NCBI GenBank assembly: GCA_937902115.1
Contig: CALGSR010000009.1
Span: forward strand, 1 to 7,481
DNA length: 7,481 nucleotides
Source of the DNA: an uncultured Bacillus sp.
Lineage (GTDB): Bacteria > Bacillota > Bacilli > Bacillales > Cytobacillaceae
Direction: 5' to 3'
Below, piece by piece: positions 1-5,665 of the stretch (the first letter of the stretch is position 1; every line of letters begins with the position of its first letter). The notes beneath the pieces were generated by a model. It saw nothing but the letters and a program-made list of their open reading frames with translations, did no database searches and was not told the origin of the DNA. Made by a program: the position numbers and the translations under genes.

Positions 1-681
1 ATTTATAATATTTATCCTCAGAATGTGTTTAATGTCGTGTCTTTAAAAGAAAGCAAGATTGAGAAGCCGGATGATTTAAAAGGGAAAACGATTGGTGTTT
101 ATAGTTTAACAAGTGGAACGCGGCAAAATTTGTTAATTCTTTTACACGAGGCAGGGCTTACGGAAGAAGACGTCACGATTGTTGAAACAGGTATCTCGAA
201 TTTTGCCCCGCTCATGCAAGGACAAGTCGATGCAACAGCTGCCACTGATACAGGCCTTTTCCTTGCGCAGCAAAAGGGATTAGGCGAAGTAAATGTCATC
301 GAGGTAAAGGATTATTTGAATATTCCAAGTGATGTTTTCGTCGTGACAGAGAAAACATATGAAGAGAAGAAGGCTGAGCTGGAGCAATTTGTTGTGGCGT
401 ATAAAGCGAGTGCAGAATGGATGCTGGAGCATCCGGAGGAAGCAGCAACACTAGCGAAAACATTTGCCATTGATGGTAAAGATGAAAAAGTGAATCTAGA
501 GGTGATTAAATTGAGAAATGCCTCTAGTATTTCTGCGGAAACGGAGAAGAATGGATTAGGAGCTATGGATGTGTCTGTTTTACAGCAAGGAGCAGATACA
601 TACCAAAAGTTAGGCTTGGTGAAGAATAAATTGGATCTGTCGCAGGCAGTAACAGAGGAGTTCTTGGAGGAAGAAAAATGA
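1..681 (+). CDS. ABC transporter substrate-binding protein, NMT1/THI5-like (5' end cut off)
   Basis: This is the C-terminal 226 residues of a periplasmic-type binding protein; the frame is open from base 1, so the true start and any lipoprotein signal lie outside the window and the in-frame GTG at 25 is not the start. Seen: a DLKGKTIGV stretch at visible residues 25-33, followed by a Ser/Thr-Gly turn and an amphipathic helix ending in EAGL, then MQGQVDA at about 72-78. These are hallmarks of the NMT1/THI5-like, SsuA/TauA-type family, which delivers small organic substrates (thiamine precursors, sulfonates, nitrate-like anions and others) to a membrane permease and ATPase. The substrate cannot be read from this fragment. 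Its TGA stop overlaps the ATG of the next gene (ATGA at 678-681), so the two are probably translated together from one operon. The family call is firm; the substrate is unknown. Confidence 0.86.
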   Translation: MYNIYPQNVFNVVSLKESKIEKPDDLKGKTIGVYSLTSGTRQNLLILLHEAGLTEEDVTIVETGISNFAPLMQGQVDATAATDTGLFLAQQKGLGEVNVIEVKDYLNIPSDVFVVTEKTYEEKKAELEQFVVAYKASAEWMLEHPEEAATLAKTFAIDGKDEKVNLEVIKLRNASSISAETEKNGLGAMDVSVLQQGADTYQKLGLVKNKLDLSQAVTEEFLEEEK

Positions 682-1442
682 ATTTTCAAGGAAAAGTAGT
701 CCTCGTGACAGGGGCAAGCCGTGGAATTGGAGCAGCAATCGCGCGTGCTTTTGCAAAGGAAGGGGCCTTTGTCATCGTCAATTATCTGCAAAATGAAGCA
801 ATGGCTGAAAAAGTGGCTTCCCAGTGTATCGAGCTTGGCGGGGACGGATGGGCGGTTCAGGGGGATGTCACCTCTGAAACTGCCGTCAATCAAATGATCG
901 AACAAGTCGCGTTAGAGGCTGGAAAAATCGATGTCGTTGTTAATAATGCATTTAAATCCTTCAAATTTGATCCGGAAAATCGCAAATTAGCCTGGGAGCT
1001 GCAATGGGACGATTACCAGGCGCAAATCGATGGTGCGGTGCGCTCGACTCATAATATGTGTCAAGCCGTTATCCCCATTATGAAAAAACAGAGTCAAGGC
1101 AGTATCATTAATATGATTAGCAACTTAGTAGAAAGGCCAATCGTTCCGTATCATGAATACAATACAGCGAAGACTGCGCTATTGGGATACAGCCGCAATT
1201 TGGCTGCTGAAGTAGGAGCATTTGGCATAAGGGTGAATTGTGTGGCGCCGGGTCTTGTCTATCCAACGGACGCCAGCAGAACGACAAAGGAAGAGCTGAA
1301 GGAAATCATTATTGCGCAAACCCCATTAAAAAGAATTGCAATGCCTGATGATATCTCTGGACCAGTAATGTTCCTTGCCTCTGATTGGAGCCGGTTTATG
1401 ACAGGGCAAACGTTATATGTGGATGGCGGATTTGTGATGTAG
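678..1442 (+). CDS. SDR family NAD(P)-dependent oxidoreductase (FabG-like)
   Basis: A 254-residue classical short-chain dehydrogenase/reductase, full length for the family. Seen: the cofactor loop TGASRGIG at residues 11-18, NY at 35-36 after strand 2 with no acidic residue there (suggests NADPH), D63 in GDV, NNAF at 89-92, Ser148, the Y161-N-T-A-K165 catalytic pair, the APG motif at 190-192 and a C-terminal YVDGGF. Two departures from the consensus: NNAG is NNAF, and the helix-4 Asn of the usual catalytic tetrad appears to be Gln116 (QIDG where NLxG is common). The start has a good site, GGAGG at 666-670, seven bases before the ATG, and overlaps the stop of the binding-protein gene, implying coupling. 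It could reduce the imported compound or a derivative; that is inference. It resembles 3-oxoacyl-ACP reductases, but the context does not suggest fatty-acid synthesis. Confidence 0.93.
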   Translation: MNFQGKVVLVTGASRGIGAAIARAFAKEGAFVIVNYLQNEAMAEKVASQCIELGGDGWAVQGDVTSETAVNQMIEQVALEAGKIDVVVNNAFKSFKFDPENRKLAWELQWDDYQAQIDGAVRSTHNMCQAVIPIMKKQSQGSIINMISNLVERPIVPYHEYNTAKTALLGYSRNLAAEVGAFGIRVNCVAPGLVYPTDASRTTKEELKEIIIAQTPLKRIAMPDDISGPVMFLASDWSRFMTGQTLYVDGGFVM

Positions 1443-1470
1443 TATATCGTGCAGAATAGCATAATGAACA

Positions 1471-1508
1471 AAAAATCGGTTCCCATCGTTGTAAAGGAAC
1501 CGATTTTT
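1471..1508. terminator. bidirectional Rho-independent terminator
   Basis: Perfect 13-bp inverted repeat, AAAAATCGGTTCC at 1471-1483 and its complement at 1496-1508, with a 12-base loop. The GC-rich core is flanked by A5 on the left and T5 on the right, so it can stop transcripts from the SDR gene on the plus strand and from guaD on the minus strand, which converge here. Confidence 0.88.
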
Positions 1509-1522
1509 CTATACCTTCATTC

Positions 1523-1549
1523 ATCGATAAGTGCCTGGCGCTTGTCGAT
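1523..1549. repeat. REP-like imperfect palindrome between convergent genes
   Basis: Two 13-base arms, 1523-1535 (ATCGATAAGTGCC) and 1537-1549 (GGCGCTTGTCGAT), around a single T. Only two positions differ from perfect symmetry and both become U-G wobble pairs in plus-strand RNA, so that RNA can form a nearly continuous stem with a three-base CTG loop. The GTGCCTGGC core resembles short intergenic palindromes that I recall as dispersed in Bacillaceae genomes; that is memory, not a search. It lies after the SDR terminator and within the presumed 3' end of the guaD transcript. It has no strong T-tract, so it is probably not a second classical terminator. Confidence 0.5.
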
Positions 1550-1580
1550 TTAACCGTTCTAAACACTCCTTTCCATGTAC

Positions 1581-2051
1581 TCAGTAATTGGTCTTGTTAA
1601 CGGACATTTCCCATGCCTGAAAAGGTGCTCTTGCTTCACTTGGTGATAATTTGATCATTGGAATTTTCCTGTTTGCATGAGGGATGTGGAGTTGTTCATA
1701 AATGAATTTGTCGTCAAAACCAATTATTGCAGCCTCTTCTTTTGTGCAGGCATAGTAAACAGCTTTCAGCCTCGCCCAATATATGGCACCGAGACACATT
1801 GGACAAGGTTCACAGCTTGTATAGAGTTCACAGTCATCGAGTTGAAAGGTATTTAAACGTTGACATGCATCCCGAATCGCTTGAACTTCAGCATGTGCCG
1901 TAGGGTCGTTTAGTCTCGTTACGTGATTTTGACCAACACCGACAATTTCGCCTTTTCTAATAACGATTGCTCCAAAGGGTCCCCCAATGTTTCCCTTTAC
2001 ATTATCGAGTGCAAGTTGAATCGCCTTCATTATGAAGTTCTGCTCCATCAT
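1581..2051 (-). CDS. guaD: guanine deaminase
   Basis: A 156-residue zinc-dependent cytidine-deaminase-fold enzyme that converts guanine to xanthine in cytosolic purine salvage and catabolism. Seen: zinc ligands and proton shuttle in HAEV (His53, Glu55) and EPCPMC (Cys83, Cys86), GGPFGA at 23-28, and the FDD loop at 112-114. Length, Asp114 and the C-terminal Tyr156 match the B. subtilis GuaD layout, in which Asp114 and Tyr156 belong to the substrate-binding C-terminal part; this separates it from the tRNA adenosine deaminase TadA. The site GGGGAG is four bases from the first ATG (2049-2051) and seven from the second (2046-2048), so the protein may start at the second Met. It converges with the SDR gene and diverges from the methyltransferase gene. 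No PurR or TnrA box was recognised upstream. Confidence 0.95.
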   Translation of the reverse strand: MMEQNFIMKAIQLALDNVKGNIGGPFGAIVIRKGEIVGVGQNHVTRLNDPTAHAEVQAIRDACQRLNTFQLDDCELYTSCEPCPMCLGAIYWARLKAVYYACTKEEAAIIGFDDKFIYEQLHIPHANRKIPMIKLSPSEARAPFQAWEMSVNKTNY

Positions 2052-2091
2052 TCATCTCCCCATTTCATCAGCCTTTTATATTTTATTAAAA

Positions 2092-2120
2092 ATTATATCG
2101 GAATATATCTATAAGAAAAA
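2092..2120 (-). promoter_or_regulatory. putative sigma-A promoter of guaD
   Basis: On the minus strand a perfect TATAAT (2092-2097) lies about 40 bases upstream of the guaD start. Seventeen bases further upstream is only a weak -35 match, TTTTTC (2115-2120). The -10 is good and the -35 poor, so this is a tentative call. Confidence 0.4.
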
Positions 2121-2141
2121 AGTGCGATGAATTAAATAAAA

Positions 2142-2150
2142 TGGTAAGAT
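2142..2150 (+). promoter_or_regulatory. possible extended -10 promoter of the methyltransferase gene
   Basis: TG-G-TAAGAT at 2142-2150 fits an extended -10 element in the divergent gap, about 60 bases before the chosen TTG start. No convincing -35 is visible at the right distance, so confidence is low. Confidence 0.27.
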
Positions 2151-2210
2151 AAAATGGAATTTTTGTTCGTATTTTGATTAAAGTTAAAAGCAATGAGGAG
2201 CTGTATCGCA

Positions 2211-3107
2211 TTGATAAAAACAGTGAAAAACCCGTTAATACAACCTTTTTTAAAATGGGCGGGGGGAAAAAGGCAATTGCTTCCTGAAATTCGTAAATAT
2301 GTTCCAGAAGCGTTTGACACCTATTATGAGCCGTTTGTTGGAGCGGGGGCTGTCCTTTTTGACTTGCAGCCGGAAAATGCGGTCATCAATGATAAAAATA
2401 CGGAATTATTAAATGTTTACCATGTCATTAAAAATGAGATTGAGGATTTGATAAAAGAGCTGAAAAAGCATGAGGACGGGAATGATCCGGATTATTTTTA
2501 TGAAGTACGGGCTATGGACAGAGAACCTAGCTTTAAAGATCTATCCCCGGCAGAAAGAGCAGCACGAATTATTTATTTAAACAAAACATGCTTCAATGGT
2601 TTATTTCGCGTGAATAGCAAAGGCTATTTTAATGTACCATTTGGTAAGTACAAAAATCCTAAAATTTTAAATGAGGCTGTTTTGCGGGCTGTTCATTATT
2701 ATTTGCATTCAAATGACGTTCAAATACTAGAAATGGACTTTACCGAAGCGGTTGCGAATGTGAAAGCGGGGGATTTTGTCTATTTTGACCCCCCGTATGA
2801 CCCGTTATCAGAAACAGCTTCCTTCACTAGCTATAGTTTAGATGGTTTTCGAAAAGAAGACCAATTAAGACTACGAGATCTATGTGTTGAATTAGATCAA
2901 AAGGGGATTAAATTTTTAATAAGTAATTCAGCAACGGATTTTATCATGCAAATTTACAAGGAAAAAGGTTTTATCATCGAAAAAGTATCTGCATCTAGAA
3001 ATATCAATTCAGTCGCTTCCAAAAGGGGAAAAATTGAAGAAGTGCTGGTGAGAAATTATGGGCAAGTGGATAAAAGCATGATTAGCATTGTTGAACATAA
3101 GAAATGA
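2211..3107 (+). CDS. dam: DNA adenine (N6) methyltransferase, Dam/DpnM-like, D12 class
   Basis: A 298-residue S-adenosylmethionine-dependent enzyme that methylates adenine in duplex DNA. Seen from the TTG start: FLKWAGGK at 13-20 (motif X), PFVGAG at 41-46 (motif I), a central region with LNKTCFNGLFRVN, and the catalytic DPPY at 193-196. The order motif X, motif I, target domain, DPPY is the alpha/D12 class. The sequence closely resembles what I recall of DpnM of the DpnII system, so GATC is the likely target; this is inference. I chose TTG at 2211 because the only good ribosome site, GAGGAG at 2195-2200, precedes it by ten bases, whereas the in-frame ATG at 2193 overlaps that site and has none of its own (it would give 304 residues). 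No endonuclease or second methylase adjoins it, so it appears solitary. GATC sites are present throughout the window, including four in this gene. Confidence 0.93.
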   Translation: MIKTVKNPLIQPFLKWAGGKRQLLPEIRKYVPEAFDTYYEPFVGAGAVLFDLQPENAVINDKNTELLNVYHVIKNEIEDLIKELKKHEDGNDPDYFYEVRAMDREPSFKDLSPAERAARIIYLNKTCFNGLFRVNSKGYFNVPFGKYKNPKILNEAVLRAVHYYLHSNDVQILEMDFTEAVANVKAGDFVYFDPPYDPLSETASFTSYSLDGFRKEDQLRLRDLCVELDQKGIKFLISNSATDFIMQIYKEKGFIIEKVSASRNINSVASKRGKIEEVLVRNYGQVDKSMISIVEHKK

Positions 3108-3134
3108 CCATCCAGCATGCTGGATGGTCATTTC
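3101..3134. terminator. perfect 34-bp palindrome, probable shared terminator of convergent genes
   Basis: The 17-base arm at 3101-3117 (GAAATGACCATCCAGCA) is exactly complementary to 3118-3134. As RNA it folds to a 15-bp stem with a CATG loop on either strand. The methyltransferase stop codon (3105-3107) lies inside the left arm, and the stop of the small minus-strand gene (3135-3137) begins at the next base after the right arm. The T-tract outside the stem is weak (CTCATTT), so termination efficiency is uncertain. Confidence 0.7.
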
Positions 3135-3305
3135 TCATTTAAATGCGATGTATTCTTTAATTTCAATCCACCGTATTTGATTTAAAATTGCCTCTTTTAT
3201 CGCGTTGGAAATTTTTTCGCGTTTTTCAATTTCTGATAATCCTTTTAATTCCTCATCATTAAAGGTTAAGACAAAATCTCTCGGTGTTTTGGCAAGTACT
3301 TTCAT
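3135..3305 (-). CDS. small hypothetical protein, 56 aa
   Basis: An unrecognised 56-codon frame, read from ATG at 3303-3305 to TGA at 3135-3137. It begins MKVLAKTPRDFVLTF and ends in WIEIKEYIAFK. The content is charged, rich in Lys, Glu and Ile, with a probable helix through DEELKGLSEIEKREKISNAI and on to about residue 50. There is no cysteine, signal peptide or membrane segment, so it is probably a small cytosolic protein. Support for it being real: a good ribosome site GGGGTGA five to six bases before the ATG, a TATAAT on the minus strand at 3335-3340, and a stop that exactly abuts the palindromic terminator shared with the methyltransferase gene. No function can be assigned. It is shorter than most automatic length cut-offs and may be missed in annotation. 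Confidence 0.62.
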   Translation of the reverse strand: MKVLAKTPRDFVLTFNDEELKGLSEIEKREKISNAIKEAILNQIRWIEIKEYIAFK

Positions 3306-3334
3306 ACTTTCACCCCGTTCGGACTGTTATTGTC

Positions 3335-3340
3335 ATTATA
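3335..3340 (-). promoter_or_regulatory. possible -10 element of the small gene
   Basis: TATAAT on the minus strand, about 30 bases before the ATG of the 56-codon gene, which would give a leader of roughly 20 bases. No good -35 is seen at 16-18 bases (TCATAG at 17), so either an activator is needed or the element is fortuitous. Confidence 0.35.
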
Positions 3341-3426
3341 TTCGCGGAAAAAGAGTGCTATGACATATGGTGCGGAAAGAATATCAGTTTACCGTTTTGA
3401 ATAAAAAAGGAATCTTTATAATTCAG

Positions 3427-3453
3427 TTGACTTTATACCTAATGGGGTATAAT
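3427..3453 (+). promoter_or_regulatory. putative promoter P1 of the CoA-disulfide reductase gene
   Basis: TTGACT at 3427-3432 and a perfect TATAAT at 3448-3453, separated by only 15 bases, shorter than the usual 17. An inverted repeat fills the spacer and runs into the -10. The leader to the start codon would be about 155 bases. Confidence 0.5.
3434..3451 (+). promoter_or_regulatory. CsoR/CstR-like operator 1
   Basis: TATACC-TAATGG-GGTATA: perfect six-base arms around a six-base centre. It overlaps the spacer and -10 of P1, the expected place for a repressor. The TACC...GGTA arms resemble operators of the CsoR/CstR family; CstR repressors respond to sulfane sulfur and control rhodanese and persulfide genes in Firmicutes. 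Attribution to CstR is inference, as no regulator gene is in the window. Confidence 0.5.
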
Positions 3454-3502
3454 ATAGTTATTGTAAATAGCTTATAATTTAATTATAAATAATGATTTCA
3501 AT

Positions 3503-3531
3503 TTGTCTATTTTTTTACATTCTGATATACC
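3503..3531 (+). promoter_or_regulatory. possible promoter P2 of the CoA-disulfide reductase gene
   Basis: TTGTCT at 3503-3508, a 17-base spacer, and TATACC at 3526-3531 preceded by TG-A (extended -10). Each hexamer matches consensus at four of six positions. It would give a leader of about 75 bases. The second operator begins exactly on this -10. Confidence 0.33.
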
Positions 3532-3541
3532 TACGCGGGTA
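3526..3541 (+). promoter_or_regulatory. CsoR/CstR-like operator 2
   Basis: TACC-TACGCG-GGTA at 3528-3541, preceded by TA. It shares TATACCTA and GGGTA with operator 1 in the same register, 92 bases downstream. Two sites with one architecture in a single leader argue for real regulator binding, perhaps co-operative. Confidence 0.45.
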
Positions 3542-3615
3542 AATGGAGTTTGCGTAAATCAGTTCATTATATTGTTTAAACATACAGGTAATTAAATGAT
3601 TAGGGGGAATTATAA

Positions 3616-5280
3616 ATGGCGCAGAAAGTGATTATTGTCGGTGGTGTTGCAGGTGGCGCAACGGCGGCAGCTAAATTAAGAAGAATCAGTGAAGATATTG
3701 AAATTATTTTAGTCGAGCGCGGGGAATATATCTCATTTGCCAACTGTGGACTGCCCTATTACATTGGTGAGGTCATTAAGGAAAGATCGAAGCTTTTAGT
3801 ACAAACCATTGAAGGGATGTCTAACCGATTCAAAATTGATATTCGTAATTTAAGTGAAGTCGTGAGCATTGCCCCGGATAAGAAGTTTGTGACGATTCGT
3901 AATCTGCAAAATGGTGAAACCTATCAGGAATCCTATGATAAGCTGCTGTTATCTCCAGGTGCAAGTCCAATTGTACCGCCAATCCCGGGCTTACAGGAAA
4001 ATAAAGCATTATTCACACTGCGAAATATCCCGGATACCGATAAAATTAAGGGCTATGTCGATGAAATGAGACCACAAAAGGCAGTGGTTGTCGGCGGTGG
4101 CTTTATTGGGATTGAAATGGCAGAGAACTTAGCGGAAAGAGGAATCGACGTTACGATTGTGGAAATGGCCAATCAAGTGATGGCGCCGCTTGATTTTGAA
4201 ATGGCGAGCATCCTCCATTCTCATATTAAAGAAAAAGGGGTAAAGCTTATTCTCGAAAATGGCGTTTAATCCTTTGATGATGAGGGCAAAACTGTCATTC
4301 TATCAGATGGAACAGAACTCGAAACCGATATGACGATTCTATCCATTGGCGTAAGACCGGAAAATGGGTTAGCAAAGGCGGCAGGGCTTGAGTTAGGTGC
4401 ACGCGGCGGTATTGTCGTTAATGAATATTTGCAAACATCGAATGAGGATATTTATGCTGTAGGTGATGCAGTAGAAGTGGTTGACTATGTAAACGAAACG
4501 AAAACGATGATACCGCTTGCCGGTCCGGCTAACCGCCAAGGACGGATTGCTGCTAATAATATGATGGGTAAAAAGGAGAAATATCAAGGGACGCTTGGTA
4601 CCTCTGTGGCGAAAGTGTTTGATTTAACAGTCTCGTCCACTGGTAATAATGAGAAAACGTTAAAACGCTTAGCTATCCCATATGAAGTGTTGCATATTCA
4701 CCCAAGCTCACATGCCGGCTACTATCCGGGAGCTGCGTCTATTGCTTTTAAGCTTATTTTTGATAAGGAAACAGGTAAAATCTACGGAGCTCAGGCTGTC
4801 GGAGCAGATGGTGTTGAAAAACGGATCGACGTCATTGCGACAGCGATTAAAGGCGGCTTAACTGTTGAGGATTTAACCAATTTAGAATTATCATATGCAC
4901 CGCCGTTTTCTTCTGCCAAGGATCCGGTAAATATGGCAGGGTATGTAGCAACAAATCTTATGGAAGGCGATTTGGAACATATCCAATGGCATGAGGTGGA
5001 TGAAGTGATTGCCGGCGGCGGATTGCTCATTGACGTTCGTGAGCCGGTGGAACGTGAATTTGGCTATATTGAAGGCTCTGTTAATATCTCGTTAAATGAC
5101 CTTCGTGAAAAGTTAGCTGAACTGCCTAAGGAGCAAACGATTTATGTTAGCTGTCAGGTTGGTTTAAGAGGCTATCTAGCGGCACGGATTCTGCAAAACA
5201 ATGGCTTTAAGGTGAAGAATGTGGATGGCGGCTGGAAGACCTACTCATCTGTATACGGAGGCAATATTAAGGAAAAGTAA
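3616..5280 (+). pseudogene. CoA-disulfide reductase/rhodanese fusion (CoADR-RHD), broken by an in-frame TAA
   Basis: The reading frame would encode about 554 residues, the usual size of Bacillus CoADR-RHD, but codon 218 (4267-4269) is TAA. The same frame resumes at once (SFDDEGKTV...) with no base gained or lost, so one substitution, for example from CAA, GAA or AAA, explains it. Seen: FAD-binding GGVAGGATAAAKLRR at 9-23; active-site Cys44 in SFANCGLPYY; NAD(P)H-binding VVVGGGFIG at 157-165; VGDA at 282-285 (second FAD site); GYYPGA at 368-373 and Tyr427 in the dimer domain; and a rhodanese domain from about 450 to 546 with Cys513 in CQVGLRG. All key residues are intact. The family reduces CoA disulfide or CoA persulfide with NAD(P)H. 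The first half alone (217 residues) lacks the dimer domain and rhodanese; a restart at ATG 4330 has no clear ribosome site. The ribosome site AGGGGG is eight bases before the start. It is either a recent pseudogene or a sequencing error. Confidence 0.93.
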
Positions 5281-5290
5281 GCTAAAAGAG

Positions 5291-5321
5291 GGGCCTCTAA
5301 TATTTAAGATATTAGAGGCCC
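5291..5321 (+). terminator. Rho-independent terminator after the CoA-disulfide reductase gene
   Basis: Perfect 13-bp stem, GGGCCTCTAATAT at 5291-5303 paired with 5309-5321, around a TTAAG loop, ten bases after the stop. The following TATTGTCAATTTTT is T-rich but interrupted. Confidence 0.82.
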
Positions 5322-5407
5322 TATTGTCAATTTTTCAAATAAATTGTAGAATATACACGAAAATATGACAAAGCTCTACATTTTTTCACATAAAATTCAA
5401 TTTTCTG

Positions 5408-5436
5408 TTGCATTTATGTAATTTTCTTGTTAAGAT
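5408..5436 (+). promoter_or_regulatory. promoter of the tRNA-Gly gene
   Basis: TTGCAT at 5408-5413, a 17-base spacer and TAAGAT at 5431-5436, with an extended TG-T just before the -10. A start near 5443 would leave a leader of about 15 bases before the mature tRNA. Confidence 0.6.
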
Positions 5437-5457
5437 GGTTCTTGTGGAAAACAATAT

Positions 5458-5531
5458 GCGGGTGTAGTTTAGTGGTAAAACCACAGCCTTCCAAGCTGTT
5501 GATGAGGGTTCGATTCCCTTCACCCGCTCCA
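5458..5531 (+). tRNA. tRNA-Gly (anticodon TCC)
   Basis: A 74-base gene with encoded CCA. The acceptor arm GCGGGTG (5458-5464) pairs with CACCCGC (5521-5527); the discriminator is T5528 and CCA is 5529-5531. The anticodon stem ACAGC/GCTGT (5483-5487, 5495-5499) encloses CTTCCAA, with TCC at 5490-5492, reading GGA and GGG and, by wobble, other Gly codons. The T-arm is 5504-5520, with loop TTCGATT and one G-T pair. The sequence closely resembles Bacillus tRNA-Gly(UCC). It stands alone rather than in an rRNA-linked tRNA cluster, with its own promoter. Confidence 0.98.
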
Positions 5532-5546
5532 TTACATATCGGTATC

Positions 5547-5592
5547 AACGCAGTATTTCGTATCCATTAGAGAACGAGGTGTTGCGTTTTTT
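5547..5592 (+). terminator. possible terminator of the tRNA-Gly transcript
   Basis: A short stem, AACGCA at 5547-5552 with TGCGTT at 5583-5588, closes a long loop and runs into T6 (5587-5592). The T-run is good but the stem is short and the loop about 30 bases, so the call is weak. Confidence 0.35.
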
Positions 5593-5639
5593 ATATTTTC
5601 GACAACTTTTTTGTTAATAGAAGGAGTCGACAGCATTCG

Positions 5640-5665
5640 TAAATGAAGGGAACCCCCTTCATTTA
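5640..5665. terminator. hairpin containing the stop codon of the B3/4 gene
   Basis: An 11-bp perfect stem, TAAATGAAGGG at 5640-5650 with its complement at 5655-5665, around AACC; ATTC/GAAT outside extends it with a small bulge. The TAA stop of the minus-strand gene is the last three bases of the arm (5663-5665). There is no strong T-tract on either strand, so it may protect the RNA end or act as a weak bidirectional terminator between convergent units. Confidence 0.5.

Larger units (their letters stand above)
3306..3615. other. 310-bp intergenic control region
   Basis: This stretch separates the small minus-strand gene from the CoA-disulfide reductase gene. It holds the possible -10 of the small gene at its left end, two putative plus-strand promoters each overlapped by a TACC-N6-GGTA operator, and the reductase ribosome site AGGGGG at 3602-3607. 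Between about 3341 and 3426 I see nothing recognisable. A 16-codon ATG frame at 3492 has no ribosome site and is not called. Confidence 0.7.

Noticed and set aside
312..905. 197-codon open frame on the minus strand
   Set aside because: It is antisense to the binding-protein and SDR genes, both of which have strong family matches. Its product is Ser/Cys/Phe-rich with no recognisable domain, typical of a shadow frame.
3492..3542. 16-codon ATG frame in the CoA-disulfide reductase leader, hydrophobic product, ending at the second operator
   Set aside because: No ribosome binding site precedes it and it could be chance; I see no attenuator structure to make it a leader peptide.
4267..4330. Recoding of the TAA (selenocysteine, pyrrolysine) or translational restart at ATG 4330
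   Set aside because: Those recoding systems use TGA and TAG, not TAA. Before ATG 4330 there is no Shine-Dalgarno match, and a restart would drop the start of the second half of the fold.
5345..5386. TGTAGA...TCTACA inverted repeat followed by T6 before the tRNA promoter
   Set aside because: The stem is only six AT-rich pairs with a 24-base loop, so it is too weak to call as a back-up terminator, although the T6 run is suggestive.
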